From Celeribacter baekdonensis (GTDB lineage Bacteria; Pseudomonadota; Alphaproteobacteria; Rhodobacterales; Rhodobacteraceae), in contig NZ_FNBL01000002.1 of NCBI RefSeq assembly GCF_900102315.1, positions 1-64,000 on the forward strand: a DNA stretch of 64,000 nt, in the 5' to 3' direction. Below are positions 17,834 through 26,780 of the stretch, one piece after another; positions within the stretch are counted from its first letter, which is position 1; each line of letters starts with the position of its first letter. The notes beneath the pieces are model-generated. The model worked only from the letters and a program-made list of their open reading frames with translations. It had not been told where the DNA came from and searched no databases. The translations under genes and the position numbers were made by a program.

Positions 17834-19089
17834 GCCCACGCACCCATACACTGCCCAACGGATTCCGCATTGTGACGGAACTTCAACCCTCGATGCAAAG
17901 CGCCTCGATCGGCGTCTGGGTCATGGCCGGTGGGCGGCACGAACGCGTTGAACAAAACGGCATCGCGCATTTCCTTGAACATATGGCCTTCAAGGGCACC
18001 GAGCGGCGCACGCCGTTGCAGATCGCCGAAGTGTTGGAAAACGTCGGCGGGTATCTGAACGCCTATACCTCGCGCGAGGTCACGGCCTATTACGCACGGG
18101 TGCTCAAAGACGATGTGTCTTTGGCGCTTGATGTGATCGGCGACATCGTTCTCAACCCGATCTTCGATCCGCGTGAGTTGGAAGTCGAACGTGGCGTGAT
18201 CCTCTCGGAAATCGGTCAGGCGCTTGATACACCTGACGATGTGGTTTTCGATTGGCTGCAAGAGGCGACTTTTCCGAAACAGGCACTTGGCCGCACCATT
18301 TTAGGCCCTGCCGAACGGGTGCGTGCCTTTTCGCGCGATGATCTGGCGGGATTTGTCGAAGAACATTACAGCCCCGAGCGGATGGTTCTTTCTGCGGCGG
18401 GCAATATTGATCACGACCGGATCGTTGAGGAGGCCACCGAGATTTTCGGCGGGTTGACATCGCATGGCCGCGATCACGCCGATCCGGCGCGGTTTGAGGG
18501 CGGTGAATTCCGCAAGGTCAAGAAACTCGAACAGGCGCATTTCACCTTGGCCTTTGAGGGGCCGGGGTATCGCGACGAGGACATCTATATCGCCCAAACC
18601 GCGACCACCGCTTTGGGTGGCGGCATGTCTTCGCGTCTGTTCCAGGAACTGCGTGAAAAACGCGGGCTGTGCTATACGATCTATGCGCAATCAGGGGCCT
18701 ATGCCGACACGGGCATGACCACGATTTATGCGGGCACGTCGGGCGATCAGGTCGGCGAATTGGCCGCACTGACGATTGACGAAATGAAACGCGCCGCCGA
18801 TGAGATGACCCTGGTTGAGGTCGACCGCGCCCGTGCACAGATCAAAGCGGGACTGTTGATGGGGATGGAAAGCCCATCCTCGCGCGCCGAACGCAATGCG
18901 CGGATGATTGGCATCTGGGGCCGGGTGCCTGCGGTGGAAGAAACCGTCAAGCGCATTGATGCGGTGACCTTGGACGGGGTGCGCGATTTCTTGGCAAAGA
19001 TCGGCACAAGCCGTGCGTCCATGGCGCTCTATGGCCCGGTCAAAGGCGCGCCCGATTTGGCAGACCTGCGTGAAAGGTTCGCCGCCTGA
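17830..19089 (+). CDS. M16-family zinc peptidase (processing-peptidase-like)
   Basis: 419 residues. The inverted zinc motif HFLEH (H47, E50, H51) is followed by MAFKGTERRT, as in PqqL/mitochondrial-processing-peptidase-type M16 enzymes. ALGGGMSSRLFQELREKRGLCY in the second half is the partner-lobe motif. The start appears to be a TTG at 17830, overlapping the thrC stop by four bases; an AAGGAG site lies at a normal distance upstream. The thrC-M16 pairing is common in alphaproteobacteria. The physiological substrate is unknown. No signal peptide is visible. Confidence 0.92.
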   Translation: MSPRTHTLPNGFRIVTELQPSMQSASIGVWVMAGGRHERVEQNGIAHFLEHMAFKGTERRTPLQIAEVLENVGGYLNAYTSREVTAYYARVLKDDVSLALDVIGDIVLNPIFDPRELEVERGVILSEIGQALDTPDDVVFDWLQEATFPKQALGRTILGPAERVRAFSRDDLAGFVEEHYSPERMVLSAAGNIDHDRIVEEATEIFGGLTSHGRDHADPARFEGGEFRKVKKLEQAHFTLAFEGPGYRDEDIYIAQTATTALGGGMSSRLFQELREKRGLCYTIYAQSGAYADTGMTTIYAGTSGDQVGELAALTIDEMKRAADEMTLVEVDRARAQIKAGLLMGMESPSSRAERNARMIGIWGRVPAVEETVKRIDAVTLDGVRDFLAKIGTSRASMALYGPVKGAPDLADLRERFAA

Positions 19090-19679
19090 TGTTCCAACGC
19101 CGACCGAAGGTGAGGATTGACACGGAGCGCCTTGTGCTCCGTTTGCCTTTGCATTCGGATTACCGCGCGTGGGCGGCGCTCAGGGGCGAAAGTGCCGGGT
19201 TTTTGCAGCCTTGGGAACCGACCTGGGCCGAGGATCATTTGGCGCGCAAAGCCTTTACCAACAGGGTGTTTTGGGCCGAGCGGTCGTATAAATCGGATGC
19301 GGCATTGGCGTTGTTTTTGATCCGGCGTGCAGATCAGGCCTTGGTCGGAGCGCTGACGCTCGACAACATCCGCCGTGGCCCGTCACAAGCGGGCACCATT
19401 GGCTATTGGATCGGCGCGCGCTATGCCCGCCAAGGTTATATGAAAGAGGCCATCGCAGGCATGGTGCATCACGCCTTTTCACGGATGGATCTGAGCCGGA
19501 TCGAGGCGGCATGTTTGCCTGAAAACACCGCCTCGCGCGGGGCTTTGGAAAAGGCCGGGTTCAAATACGAAGGCGTGGCGCAATCCTATCTTCAGATCAA
19601 CGGGCGCTGGCGCAATCACGTTCTTTATTCGGCACTGCGCCATGATCGGCGTGGGCCAACCACTGTGGGTTTGGCGTAA
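19089..19679 (+). CDS. GNAT acetyltransferase, RimJ-like
   Basis: 196 residues of the RimJ/RimL group: LRLPLHSDYRAWAALR near the N-terminus, the acetyl-CoA region GTIGYWIGARYARQGYMKEA and the closing ALEKAGFKYEGVAQSYLQINGRWRNHVLYS. Such enzymes acetylate protein N-termini (ribosomal S5 for RimJ) or other amines. It starts on the last base of the M16 gene, so the thrC-M16-acetyltransferase group is one transcription unit. The target protein cannot be deduced from sequence. Confidence 0.9.
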   Translation: MFQRRPKVRIDTERLVLRLPLHSDYRAWAALRGESAGFLQPWEPTWAEDHLARKAFTNRVFWAERSYKSDAALALFLIRRADQALVGALTLDNIRRGPSQAGTIGYWIGARYARQGYMKEAIAGMVHHAFSRMDLSRIEAACLPENTASRGALEKAGFKYEGVAQSYLQINGRWRNHVLYSALRHDRRGPTTVGLA

Positions 19680-19723
19680 GCGCGGCCCAAACGGCGTTTG
19701 ATTTTGGCAGAGGAGCTTGATCC

Positions 19724-21154
19724 ATGACCCAGCCCGCCACTCCCGCGTTTCTGGACCGTCTTGCGGCGGCATTGCCCGCAGGTGCGCTGCGCGCACGCCA
19801 TCCCGGCGAGTTGGAGGACCCGCGCGGGCGCTATCATGGCCAAGCGGCGGTGATCGCCTGTCCTGGCCGCGTCGAAGAGGTCTCGACCGTGGTGCGGATG
19901 TGCCATGAGGCGGGCGTGGGCGTTGTGCCTTCGGGCGGCGGCACCGGGTTGGTCTTGGGGCAGGTGGCCTATGACGGCCCTGCGCCGGTGATCCTGTCCT
20001 TGGAGCGGATGACGGCGATCCGCGCGGTCTACGCATCAGAAAACGTGATCATTGCCGAGGCGGGCGCGATCTTGGCCGATGTCCAAGCCGCTGCCGATCA
20101 GGTCGGTCGTCTGTTTCCGCTGTCGCTGGCCTCCGAGGGCTCCTGCCGCATCGGTGGCAATCTTGCGACCAATGCGGGCGGGCTGAATGTTCTGCGTTAC
20201 GGCAATGCGCGTGATTTGTGTTTGGGGCTTGAGGCGGTGATGCCGGACGGGTCGATTTGGCACGGTCTCAAACGCCTGCGCAAAGACAACACGGGCTATG
20301 ATCTCAGGAACCTGTTGATCGGCGCTGAGGGCACATTGGGCGTGATCACAGCGGCCAGTTTGCGCCTTTTCCCGCGCCCGGATCACGCGGCCGCGGCGGT
20401 GTTTGTTGTGTCGTCACCGCAAGCGGCATTGGAGCTTTTGGCCATGGCGCAAGCGATGATTGGCGAAGGCATTTCCGCCTTTGAACTGATGTCCGGCATG
20501 GGGTTCGCGTTTCTGTCGGAGACGATGCCCGATCTGCGACAGCCGTTTACATCCCCGCCGGAGTGGTGCGTGTTGATTGATCTGGGTCTGTCCGGGGTCA
20601 GTGACCCCAAAGAGCGGCTCTCCGCCCTGTTTGAGGCGGGCAGCGCGGCCGGGCTGGTGAGCGATGGTGTTTTGTCGCAAAACGAGGCCCAGCGTCAGGC
20701 CTTTTGGGCGTTGCGCGAAAACATCCCCGAGGCCAATCGGCGCATTGGCTCGATCTCGTCGCATGACATTTCCATCCCGCTGTCGCGCATCCCGGATTTT
20801 ATCCCGGAAGGCATTGAACGGCTTGGAAAAATCGCTGACATCCGGGTCAATTGTTTTGGCCATTTGGGCGATGGCAACCTGCATTATAATGCCTTCCCGG
20901 CCAAGGGGCGCAGCCGCGCCGAGTATGAAAATGTCCGGGGCGCGGTAAAGGCCTGTGTGCATGATCTGGTGGCCGAATATGACGGTTCGATCAGTGCCGA
21001 ACACGGGATCGGGCGGTTGAAAATGGATGATTTGGAACGCTATGGCGATCCGGTCAAATTGACCATGATGCGGGCAATCAAAGCGGCGCTCGACCCGAAA
21101 GGCATCATGAATCCGGGTGCGGTTTTGCGCCAGATCGACGATCAGTTTGAGTAA
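19724..21154 (+). CDS. FAD-linked D-2-hydroxyacid dehydrogenase (GlcD/D2HGDH-like)
   Basis: 476 residues. The N-terminal FAD-binding domain contains VVPSGGGTGLVLGQ and GGNLATNAGGLNVLRYGNARD. The C-terminal catalytic domain ends with the metal-binding CFGHLGDGNLHYN and AEHGIGRLKMDDL. This is the layout of GlcD, D-lactate and D-2-hydroxyglutarate dehydrogenases, which oxidise 2-hydroxyacids and pass electrons to quinone or ETF. No glcE or glcF gene is adjacent, which argues against classical glycolate oxidase and for a single-subunit enzyme. Exact substrate is open. Confidence 0.88.
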   Translation: MTQPATPAFLDRLAAALPAGALRARHPGELEDPRGRYHGQAAVIACPGRVEEVSTVVRMCHEAGVGVVPSGGGTGLVLGQVAYDGPAPVILSLERMTAIRAVYASENVIIAEAGAILADVQAAADQVGRLFPLSLASEGSCRIGGNLATNAGGLNVLRYGNARDLCLGLEAVMPDGSIWHGLKRLRKDNTGYDLRNLLIGAEGTLGVITAASLRLFPRPDHAAAAVFVVSSPQAALELLAMAQAMIGEGISAFELMSGMGFAFLSETMPDLRQPFTSPPEWCVLIDLGLSGVSDPKERLSALFEAGSAAGLVSDGVLSQNEAQRQAFWALRENIPEANRRIGSISSHDISIPLSRIPDFIPEGIERLGKIADIRVNCFGHLGDGNLHYNAFPAKGRSRAEYENVRGAVKACVHDLVAEYDGSISAEHGIGRLKMDDLERYGDPVKLTMMRAIKAALDPKGIMNPGAVLRQIDDQFE

Positions 21155-21161
21155 AAAGCTA

Positions 21162-21189
21162 CGCCCTGACCGGGGGGGGGGTCAGGGCG
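21162..21189. terminator. Hairpin with a 10-G tract, possible terminator
   Basis: CGCCCTGACC pairs with GGTCAGGGCG around a loop made only of G; with the stem it forms a run of ten G (21172-21181). It lies downstream of the FAD oxidase and faces the apt gene. No T-run follows on the forward strand; on the reverse strand a TTTTT follows after a few bases. Confidence 0.5.
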
Positions 21190-21274
21190 CGTGTGATCAC
21201 TCACATGTGGTGCAAACAGCGTCCCGGCTCCTCGGGACAGGGCAATGATTAGGCTTGATTCCTTACCAAACCGT

Positions 21275-21805
21275 TCACATCCCCTCAAATTGGCACAGGG
21301 CATGAATGTCATAGCCTAAGTTTTCCAAAACGGCCCGCCCGCCCAGATCCGGCAGATCGACGATAAAGGCACAGCCGACAATTTCGCCGCCCAGACGTTC
21401 GACCAATTTGATCCCCGCCGCCGCCGTGCCGCCCGTCGCCAAGAGATCATCGACCACAAGGATTTTCTCGCCCGGTTGGATCGCGTCGTCATGGATTTCG
21501 ACAATCGCCTCGCCGTATTCGAGTTTGTATTCCTCGGAAATCACCGTGCCCGGCAGTTTGCCTTTCTTGCGGATCGGCACAAAGCCGATGGAAAGTTGGT
21601 GAGCAATCGCGCCGCCCAAAATAAACCCGCGCGCCTCAAGGCCGACGACCTTATCAATCTGCATCCCGACATAGGGCGCAAGCATCTGATCAATCGCCAA
21701 ACGCATCCCGCGCGGATCGGCAAAGAGCGTGGTGACATCGCGAAACATGATCCCTTCATGCGGAAAATCAACGATGGTGCGGATGTAATCTTTGACGGTT
21801 TTCAT
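21275..21805 (-). CDS. apt: Adenine phosphoribosyltransferase
   Basis: 176 residues. It converts adenine and PRPP to AMP. The PRPP-binding motif is [15 protein letters not shown], preceded by [15 protein letters not shown] and by the N-terminal [16 protein letters not shown], all characteristic. It is downstream of a LysE-type exporter and methylthioadenosine phosphorylase in the same orientation. The phosphorylase releases adenine from methylthioadenosine, which Apt can reuse, so the two form a purine-salvage pair. Confidence 0.96.
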   Translation of the reverse strand: MKTVKDYIRTIVDFPHEGIMFRDVTTLFADPRGMRLAIDQMLAPYVGMQIDKVVGLEARGFILGGAIAHQLSIGFVPIRKKGKLPGTVISEEYKLEYGEAIVEIHDDAIQPGEKILVVDDLLATGGTAAAGIKLVERLGGEIVGCAFIVDLPDLGGRAVLENLGYDIHALCQFEGM

Positions 21806-21820
21806 TGAGATTCCTTTTGC

Positions 21821-22447
21821 TTACGCGCGTTTGAGCGTGGCGGACAGCGCACCCATCCCGATCAGGGCCGCGCCGCCGGTCCGGGTCAAATTGCGCAACA
21901 CGCGCGGGCGTTGAATGCGCCCGCGCATCTTATTGGCCAAAAGCGCATAGGCCAGCGCATTGAGCACAGCGAGCCCCACGAAGGTGACGATCAGGGCGGC
22001 GAATTGCGGCGCAAGGGCTGTCTCGGGCCGGATGAATTGCGGCACGAAGGCGATGAAAAAGCCGATGGATTTGGGGTTGAGCGCGGTGATCAGGGCGGCA
22101 TGACCAAACACATGTGTGGCGCTGACCTGATCCATCTGGGTCACATTGCCGAGGCTGGCTTTGGGGGCCGAGCGCAGCATTTTGACGCCAAGATAGAGCA
22201 GATACACCGCGCCAACCCATTTTAGCGCAACAAAGGCGGTAGCCGAGGCGGCGACCAGCGCGCCAAGCCCCAAAAGCGAGGCAGTCATGGCGATCAAATC
22301 GCCCAAGGCGACGCCCAAAGCGGTGGCGACGGCGACTCGTTTGCCTTGGGTCAGCGCATAGGACAACACCAAAAGGATGGTCGGGCCGGGGATGATCAGC
22401 AACACGAAAGAGGCGGCGGCGAAGGCCAGCCAAAGATCAAAACTCAT
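21821..22447 (-). CDS. LysE/RhtB-family amino-acid exporter
   Basis: 208 residues with six hydrophobic helices. PGPTILLVLSYALTQGKRVA near the N-terminus and LGVKMLR in the middle are typical of LysE/RhtB translocators, which export amino acids such as lysine, homoserine or threonine. It lies between mtnP (four bases away) and apt, likely in one transcript. The substrate is unknown. Confidence 0.88.
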   Translation of the reverse strand: MSFDLWLAFAAASFVLLIIPGPTILLVLSYALTQGKRVAVATALGVALGDLIAMTASLLGLGALVAASATAFVALKWVGAVYLLYLGVKMLRSAPKASLGNVTQMDQVSATHVFGHAALITALNPKSIGFFIAFVPQFIRPETALAPQFAALIVTFVGLAVLNALAYALLANKMRGRIQRPRVLRNLTRTGGAALIGMGALSATLKRA

Positions 22448-22450
22448 GTC

Positions 22451-23323
22451 TTATCCTTTCAAAACGCGCCCTGCGACGGTTGAGAGTTTTTCGATCACAG
22501 CCGGATCGCGTTTGTCCGGCGCGGTCATGATGGAAAAATCGAGCGCGCGGTCACAGCCGTGTTCGCAGGGCGCGTAGGCCTCGGACAGCAGCGCGGGCAG
22601 GGCCGCGACAAGTGCTTTGGCGTGGTGGGTGTTGGCCTTGAGCGTGGCAAAAATCGCGGTGATGTCGACCGCGCCGTGATCCGGGTGCCAACTGTCATAA
22701 TCGGTGACCATGGCGACGGAGGCGTAGCAGATTTCGGCCTCTCGGGCGAGTTTCGCCTCGGGCATATTGGTCATGCCAATCACGTCACAGCCCCACTCGC
22801 GGTACAGTTTGCTTTCGGCCATCGAAGAAAACTGCGGTCCTTCCATGGCGAGATATGTGCCGCCCATGTGGACCGCCACACCTGTGGTGCGCGCCGCCTC
22901 ATAGGCCAGCCCAGACAGGCGTTCACAGACCGGATGGGCGGCCGACACATGGGCGACGCAGCCGGTGCCAAAGAATGATTTTTCGCGCGCGAATGTCCGG
23001 TCAATGAATTGATCGACAATGACAAAATCTCCCGGTGCCATCTCTTCGCGAAAACTCCCCACGGCGGAGACGGACACAAGATCGGTGACGCCGAGTTGTT
23101 TCATCGCATCAATATTGGCGCGATAATTCACGGTGCTGGGCGATTGCACATGGCCGCGTCCATGACGGGGCAGAAAGGCCATTTTGACGCCTTCCAAGGT
23201 GCCGGTCAAAACCGCATCGGAGGGCGCGCCCCAAGGGGTGTCGATCTGTTGCCATGTGGCTTGTTCCAACCCGTCGATCTCATAGACCCCCGAGCCGCCC
23301 ATCACACCAATCATTCGCTGCAT
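22451..23323 (-). CDS. mtnP: S-methyl-5'-thioadenosine phosphorylase
   Basis: 290 residues. It cleaves methylthioadenosine, a by-product of polyamine and acyl-homoserine-lactone synthesis, to adenine and methylthioribose-1-phosphate. GVMGGSGVYEIDGLE at the start, FLPRHGRGHVQSPSTVNYRAN (phosphate-binding region) and MEGPQFSSMAESKLYR (base and ribose contacts) match the family. The start is set at 23323, where AAGGAG lies 6 bases upstream of the ATG. Upstream in-frame codons are not supported. It forms a salvage unit with apt. Confidence 0.95.
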   Translation of the reverse strand: MQRMIGVMGGSGVYEIDGLEQATWQQIDTPWGAPSDAVLTGTLEGVKMAFLPRHGRGHVQSPSTVNYRANIDAMKQLGVTDLVSVSAVGSFREEMAPGDFVIVDQFIDRTFAREKSFFGTGCVAHVSAAHPVCERLSGLAYEAARTTGVAVHMGGTYLAMEGPQFSSMAESKLYREWGCDVIGMTNMPEAKLAREAEICYASVAMVTDYDSWHPDHGAVDITAIFATLKANTHHAKALVAALPALLSEAYAPCEHGCDRALDFSIMTAPDKRDPAVIEKLSTVAGRVLKG

Positions 23324-23426
23324 TGCTGTCTCCTTGCATGGCCAGTTGATGCAAGTTTGCGGCGCAGAAAAAGGGCGCGCAAGGGGCAAAGTCTCCCGCC
23401 CGCCATGTGGCAAAGGATAAGACCGC

Positions 23427-23555
23427 TCAAAGGTCGATCATCCCCCAAAGCCACGCGACAGATCGGGCGGGTTTGAAACCATAGCCACTCACGGAGCGAA
23501 AGAGCCAGTCGAGTGCAATCAACGCCCGGATCACGCCGCCGTCAAACAGGTACAT
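23427..23555 (-). pseudogene. Short coding-like remnant after the transglutaminase gene (42 codons)
   Basis: In the same frame as the transglutaminase gene, directly after its TGA stop, the sequence stays open until a stop at 23427. A possible Met at 23555 opens 42 codons. The peptide (YLFDGGVIRALIALDWL then FRSVSGYGFKPARSVAWLW) looks like the C-terminal amphipathic/hydrophobic end of a membrane protein, unlike the out-of-frame noise elsewhere. No ribosome site is clear. It may be the surviving end of a deleted gene, a real microprotein, or chance. Confidence 0.3.
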
Positions 23556-23582
23556 CCACTCATTATGGGAATAGGTACGGTT

Positions 23583-24371
23583 TCAAGTGGGCGTCTCGAC
23601 CCGCTGCACCCAGACCGATTGATACCACAATTCTGCGGGCGCTTGTGATTCCATAAAGGCGATGTCGTAGGCGTCACGACCGACCGAGATGATCGCCATG
23701 TCATCGGCGTGGCACATGCCCGTGGCGTCGACCAAATGCCACGCGCCACTGAGCCAGACTTCGGCAACGGCGTGGAAATCTTGTGGCGTGACATAGGGGC
23801 TATAGGTGGCGACCATGCGGGCGGGGATTTGGGCGGCGCGGACCATCGAACACATCAGATGGGCGTAATCACGGCACACGCCTTGGCGTCCGGCGAAGGT
23901 TTCCAACACATTGGTGTCGGTATCGGAGCTTCCGGGGACATAGGACAGGTTGGTTTCGATCCAATCGCGGATCGCGGCCACCTTTTGCCCACCGGAAAGC
24001 CCGCCAAAGCGTTTGCTCACAAAACTGACGAATTTATCCGACTGGCAATAGCGCGAGGGCCGCAGGTAGGGCACGACCTCGCTCGGCAACATATGCCAGG
24101 GTGCGGCCACAAGCCCATCAAGGGCGACGCGCGGGCGGGTGATGTCCAACAGCGCACTGTAATTGAGCAACATCTCATAGCCTGGAATGCGCGCAAACAC
24201 CCGCTCCCCCACATTCGAATCCCCGACGATCCGGTTGACCTCAGCATCGCCAATCAACAGGCTTTCATAGGCGATCTCCTGGCCCGGCGCATGAGCCGCC
24301 TCAAGCGCCAAAAACACCGTGTTCGGGTTTGGAAAGCGGTAGGTCATCGCGACGTCGATTTGAATGCGCAT
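23583..24371 (-). CDS. Transglutaminase-like family protein
   Basis: 262 residues. The C-terminal transglutaminase core shows the catalytic Cys in GRQGVCRDYAHL, the His in QDFHAVAEVWL and the Asp in HLVDATGMCH, in the expected order. The N-terminal beta region (MRIQIDVAMTYRF) is typical of the bacterial transglutaminase-like group, which are probably cysteine proteases or amidases. The start is set at 24371, after a GGATACGG site. No signal peptide is seen. The substrate is unknown. It is flanked by map upstream, about 200 bases away. Confidence 0.88.
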   Translation of the reverse strand: MRIQIDVAMTYRFPNPNTVFLALEAAHAPGQEIAYESLLIGDAEVNRIVGDSNVGERVFARIPGYEMLLNYSALLDITRPRVALDGLVAAPWHMLPSEVVPYLRPSRYCQSDKFVSFVSKRFGGLSGGQKVAAIRDWIETNLSYVPGSSDTDTNVLETFAGRQGVCRDYAHLMCSMVRAAQIPARMVATYSPYVTPQDFHAVAEVWLSGAWHLVDATGMCHADDMAIISVGRDAYDIAFMESQAPAELWYQSVWVQRVETPT

Positions 24372-24566
24372 TCCGTATCCTATGGGTGTGGCTGAATAAG
24401 TACAAAGCTGACAGGGGTGGGGAGAAGCTGCCCCCTCTCTTTCTGCCGTATCTGGTCTTGGATCGGCTTTCAACGAGAGTCAGAGGTCCGTGGTCTCGGC
24501 CCGTTGGAAGACGCGTCATTTTCACAAAACGGTTGCGTTGAGGATGCCGCTTGACCGTTTGATAGG

Positions 24567-25331
24567 CTAACCCGGAAGCGTCACGATGATCGCGCTCTTG
24601 CTGGTCGCCACGACCGTGTGTTCGTATTGTACGACGGGGGCGCTTGGGGTGCTGTAAAGGGTCCAACCATCCTCGCCTTGGTCGGCCCAAAGCCCACCTG
24701 TGGACAGAAACGGTTCGACGGTAAGCACAAGCCCTTTGCGGATGCGGCGCTTGTCGTTTCGGGTCGGCCAAGTGGCAATTTCCTCAGGGTCTTCGTGCAG
24801 CGCCCGGCCCACGCCATGGCTGGCGAGATTGCGGATCAGCGTATAGCCCCGCGCCTGTGCAAAGCGGCCAATGGCAGTGCCGATGCCCGCCAAGGGTTTG
24901 TCTGCGCCCACCTGTGCGATCCCGATCTGCATCGCGCGTTTGCCATCGCGGCACAGGCGGTCCAGTTTGGGCGATCCAGTTTTGGACGACAGGGGGGCAA
25001 GCCGATGGGTCGCGCCGGTGTCGGCAAAATAGCCATTTTTGGAGGCCGACACATCAATATTGACCAGATCGCCGGGGGCGATCACCCGGTCTCCTGGGAT
25101 GCCATGGGCGATTTCTTCGTTCACGCTGATGCAGGTGGTGCCCGGAAACCCATATGTGGTGCGCGGCGCAGACATCGCACCTTCGCGTTCAAGACATGCG
25201 CTGCCGATGTCATCGAGTTCGCGCGTTGTCATACCGGGTTCCATCGCTTTCGACATGGCTTGCAATGTGTTGGCGACAATCCGGCCGATGTCTTTTACCC
25301 CGTCCAACTCGTCTTGCTGGGTGATCGTCAT
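24567..25331 (-). CDS. map: Methionine aminopeptidase, type I
   Basis: 254 residues. It removes the initiator methionine from nascent proteins. Metal ligands are visible in NIDVS, ADTGATH, SHGVGRALHE, TVEPFLS and QYEHTVVAT, in the order Asp, Asp, His, Glu, Glu. A GAAGGAC site lies upstream of the ATG. Compared with typical MetAP1 it carries a divergent segment after ADTGATH (RLAPLSSKTGSP). Whether this is the only MetAP of the strain cannot be seen from the window. Confidence 0.92.
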   Translation of the reverse strand: MTITQQDELDGVKDIGRIVANTLQAMSKAMEPGMTTRELDDIGSACLEREGAMSAPRTTYGFPGTTCISVNEEIAHGIPGDRVIAPGDLVNIDVSASKNGYFADTGATHRLAPLSSKTGSPKLDRLCRDGKRAMQIGIAQVGADKPLAGIGTAIGRFAQARGYTLIRNLASHGVGRALHEDPEEIATWPTRNDKRRIRKGLVLTVEPFLSTGGLWADQGEDGWTLYSTPSAPVVQYEHTVVATSKSAIIVTLPG

Positions 25332-25424
25332 GCTGGGCGTGTCCTTCTATTGACGCGCTATTGACGCGGTGTGTGTCCGGGCAGGCGCATCTGTTTTGCA
25401 TGGGCGCGCCTCTCAGTCATGCAT

Positions 25425-26009
25425 TCAATCATTCGGTCGAGTCAATTCAAACACCGTGGTCACCTCGGCATAATCGCGGTAGCCAAGGCGCGACAACATC
25501 CGGGCTTTGATCACGTCAAACCGCCCGTCCACCACGCAGTCCGGGCGGATGTGGATGGCGACGACCATGCCAAAGACGACATGGTTGTCCTTGCCGTCGA
25601 GTTGCACAATCTGGGTCATTTTACATTCGAGTGCGGCGGGTGCGTCTTCGACCCGCGAACAGGCGATGTCGCGACAGGGCGCGCGTAGGGCCCCGGAATG
25701 GGTGAATTCGTCCTCATCAAACGCCAAGGATTCGGAGGAGGCATTCATCACGGAGATTTGCGCCGCACTCACCAGATTGACGCAAAACTCTCCGGTCTCG
25801 CGAATGTTGCGGATGCTGTCTTTGCTGCCGACCGAGGCAAACATCACCTGCGGCGGGACATAGGCGACGGCATTGAAAAACGAGTAGGGTGCAAGGTTTT
25901 CAACGCCCGTGGCCGAACGCGACGAGATCCAGCCGATTGGGCGCGGCGACACGATGGCGTTGAACGGATTATGCGGCAGGTCGTGGCCCTCGGTCGGTCG
26001 ATAAAACAT
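25425..26009 (-). CDS. Flavin reductase-like FMN-binding protein
   Basis: 194 residues with the split-barrel flavin reductase fold: NPFNAIVSPRPIGWISSRS, APYSFFNAVAYVPPQVMF and KDSIRNIRETGEFCVNLVS are family hallmarks. Such proteins bind FMN and reduce flavin or serve as the reductase of two-component monooxygenases. No monooxygenase is adjacent, so the physiological partner is unknown. It is transcribed toward map and divergent from the acetyltransferase. Confidence 0.88.
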   Translation of the reverse strand: MFYRPTEGHDLPHNPFNAIVSPRPIGWISSRSATGVENLAPYSFFNAVAYVPPQVMFASVGSKDSIRNIRETGEFCVNLVSAAQISVMNASSESLAFDEDEFTHSGALRAPCRDIACSRVEDAPAALECKMTQIVQLDGKDNHVVFGMVVAIHIRPDCVVDGRFDVIKARMLSRLGYRDYAEVTTVFELTRPND

Positions 26010-26124
26010 CTTGGCGCTGTCCTCTTCTTCGCGTTGCCCCTCATCTAGCGCCGTGTTAAAGCCTTTTCAATTCACTTGAGGCAGGGGTTCCTTGAAAAGG
26101 CCCGCGACATCAGGCTGTTGCACG

Positions 26125-26165
26125 GCGTTTTACGAAAATCACTGGGGTCGATTTTCGTAAAACGC
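26125..26165. repeat. Perfect 16-bp inverted repeat with conserved flanks (hairpin family, copy 1)
   Basis: GCGTTTTACGAAAATC and GATTTTCGTAAAACGC form a perfect 16-bp stem with a 9-base loop. The left flank reads GTTGCACGGCGTT and the right flank continues AACGCTTTCG. A second hairpin with an unrelated stem but similar flanks and the same loop length lies at 30385-30421. It is in the divergent region between the flavin reductase and an acetyltransferase, so it is not a simple terminator. Confidence 0.75.
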
Positions 26166-26238
26166 TTTCGCAGGATTTCGAGCCAAAATCCGGGCGCATT
26201 GCGGGTTCGGCCAAAGAAGGACAGGGGCAGGGGCAGGC

Positions 26239-26730
26239 GTGTATCAGCTCGAAGTTGAAACGGCGGATGATTACTGGGAGGTTGAGAACCTCTATGACAC
26301 CTGTTTCGCGCCTGGGCGCGAACTGTTGTCCTCCTACCGATTGCGGGATGGCGTTGAAAAAGTATCCGATCTTTGCCTCGTGGCGCGCGATCCCGATGGG
26401 GTTTTGGCCGCGGTGATCCGGTTTTGGCCGATCCGGGTGGGCGCGGGCGAAGATCGCGCTTTGCTGTTGGGGCCCGTGGCGGTTCACCCGACGCGGCAAG
26501 GCGAGGGTTTGGGCGGATTGTTGATCACCGAAGCCATGGCCGAGGCGGTCAAACTGGGCTGGGAGCGGGTGCTTTTGGTGGGGGATGAACCCTATTATGG
26601 CCGCTTTGGTTTTGAAAAACTGGACCATGTCGAAATGCCGCCGCCGACCAACCCGGATCGGGTTTTGGGCGTGGCATTGCGGCCCGGCGCATGGGATCAT
26701 GTGTCCGGTCTGGTGCATAAAGACGATTGA
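26239..26730 (+). CDS. GNAT N-acetyltransferase (YhbS-like)
   Basis: 163 residues. The GNAT acetyl-CoA region is seen in LGPVAVHPTRQGEGLGGLLI, with later GDEPYYGRFGF and the closing PGAWDH, all usual for the YhbS group. The start is a GTG at 26239 with an AGGGGCAG stretch upstream. The acceptor substrate is unknown. An EcsC-family gene follows 50 bases downstream in the same direction. Confidence 0.87.
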   Translation: MYQLEVETADDYWEVENLYDTCFAPGRELLSSYRLRDGVEKVSDLCLVARDPDGVLAAVIRFWPIRVGAGEDRALLLGPVAVHPTRQGEGLGGLLITEAMAEAVKLGWERVLLVGDEPYYGRFGFEKLDHVEMPPPTNPDRVLGVALRPGAWDHVSGLVHKDD

Positions 26731-26780
26731 GCGCCCATCTGGGACTTGGCAAAGCTGGCGAGTCCCCCCAATTATCATAC

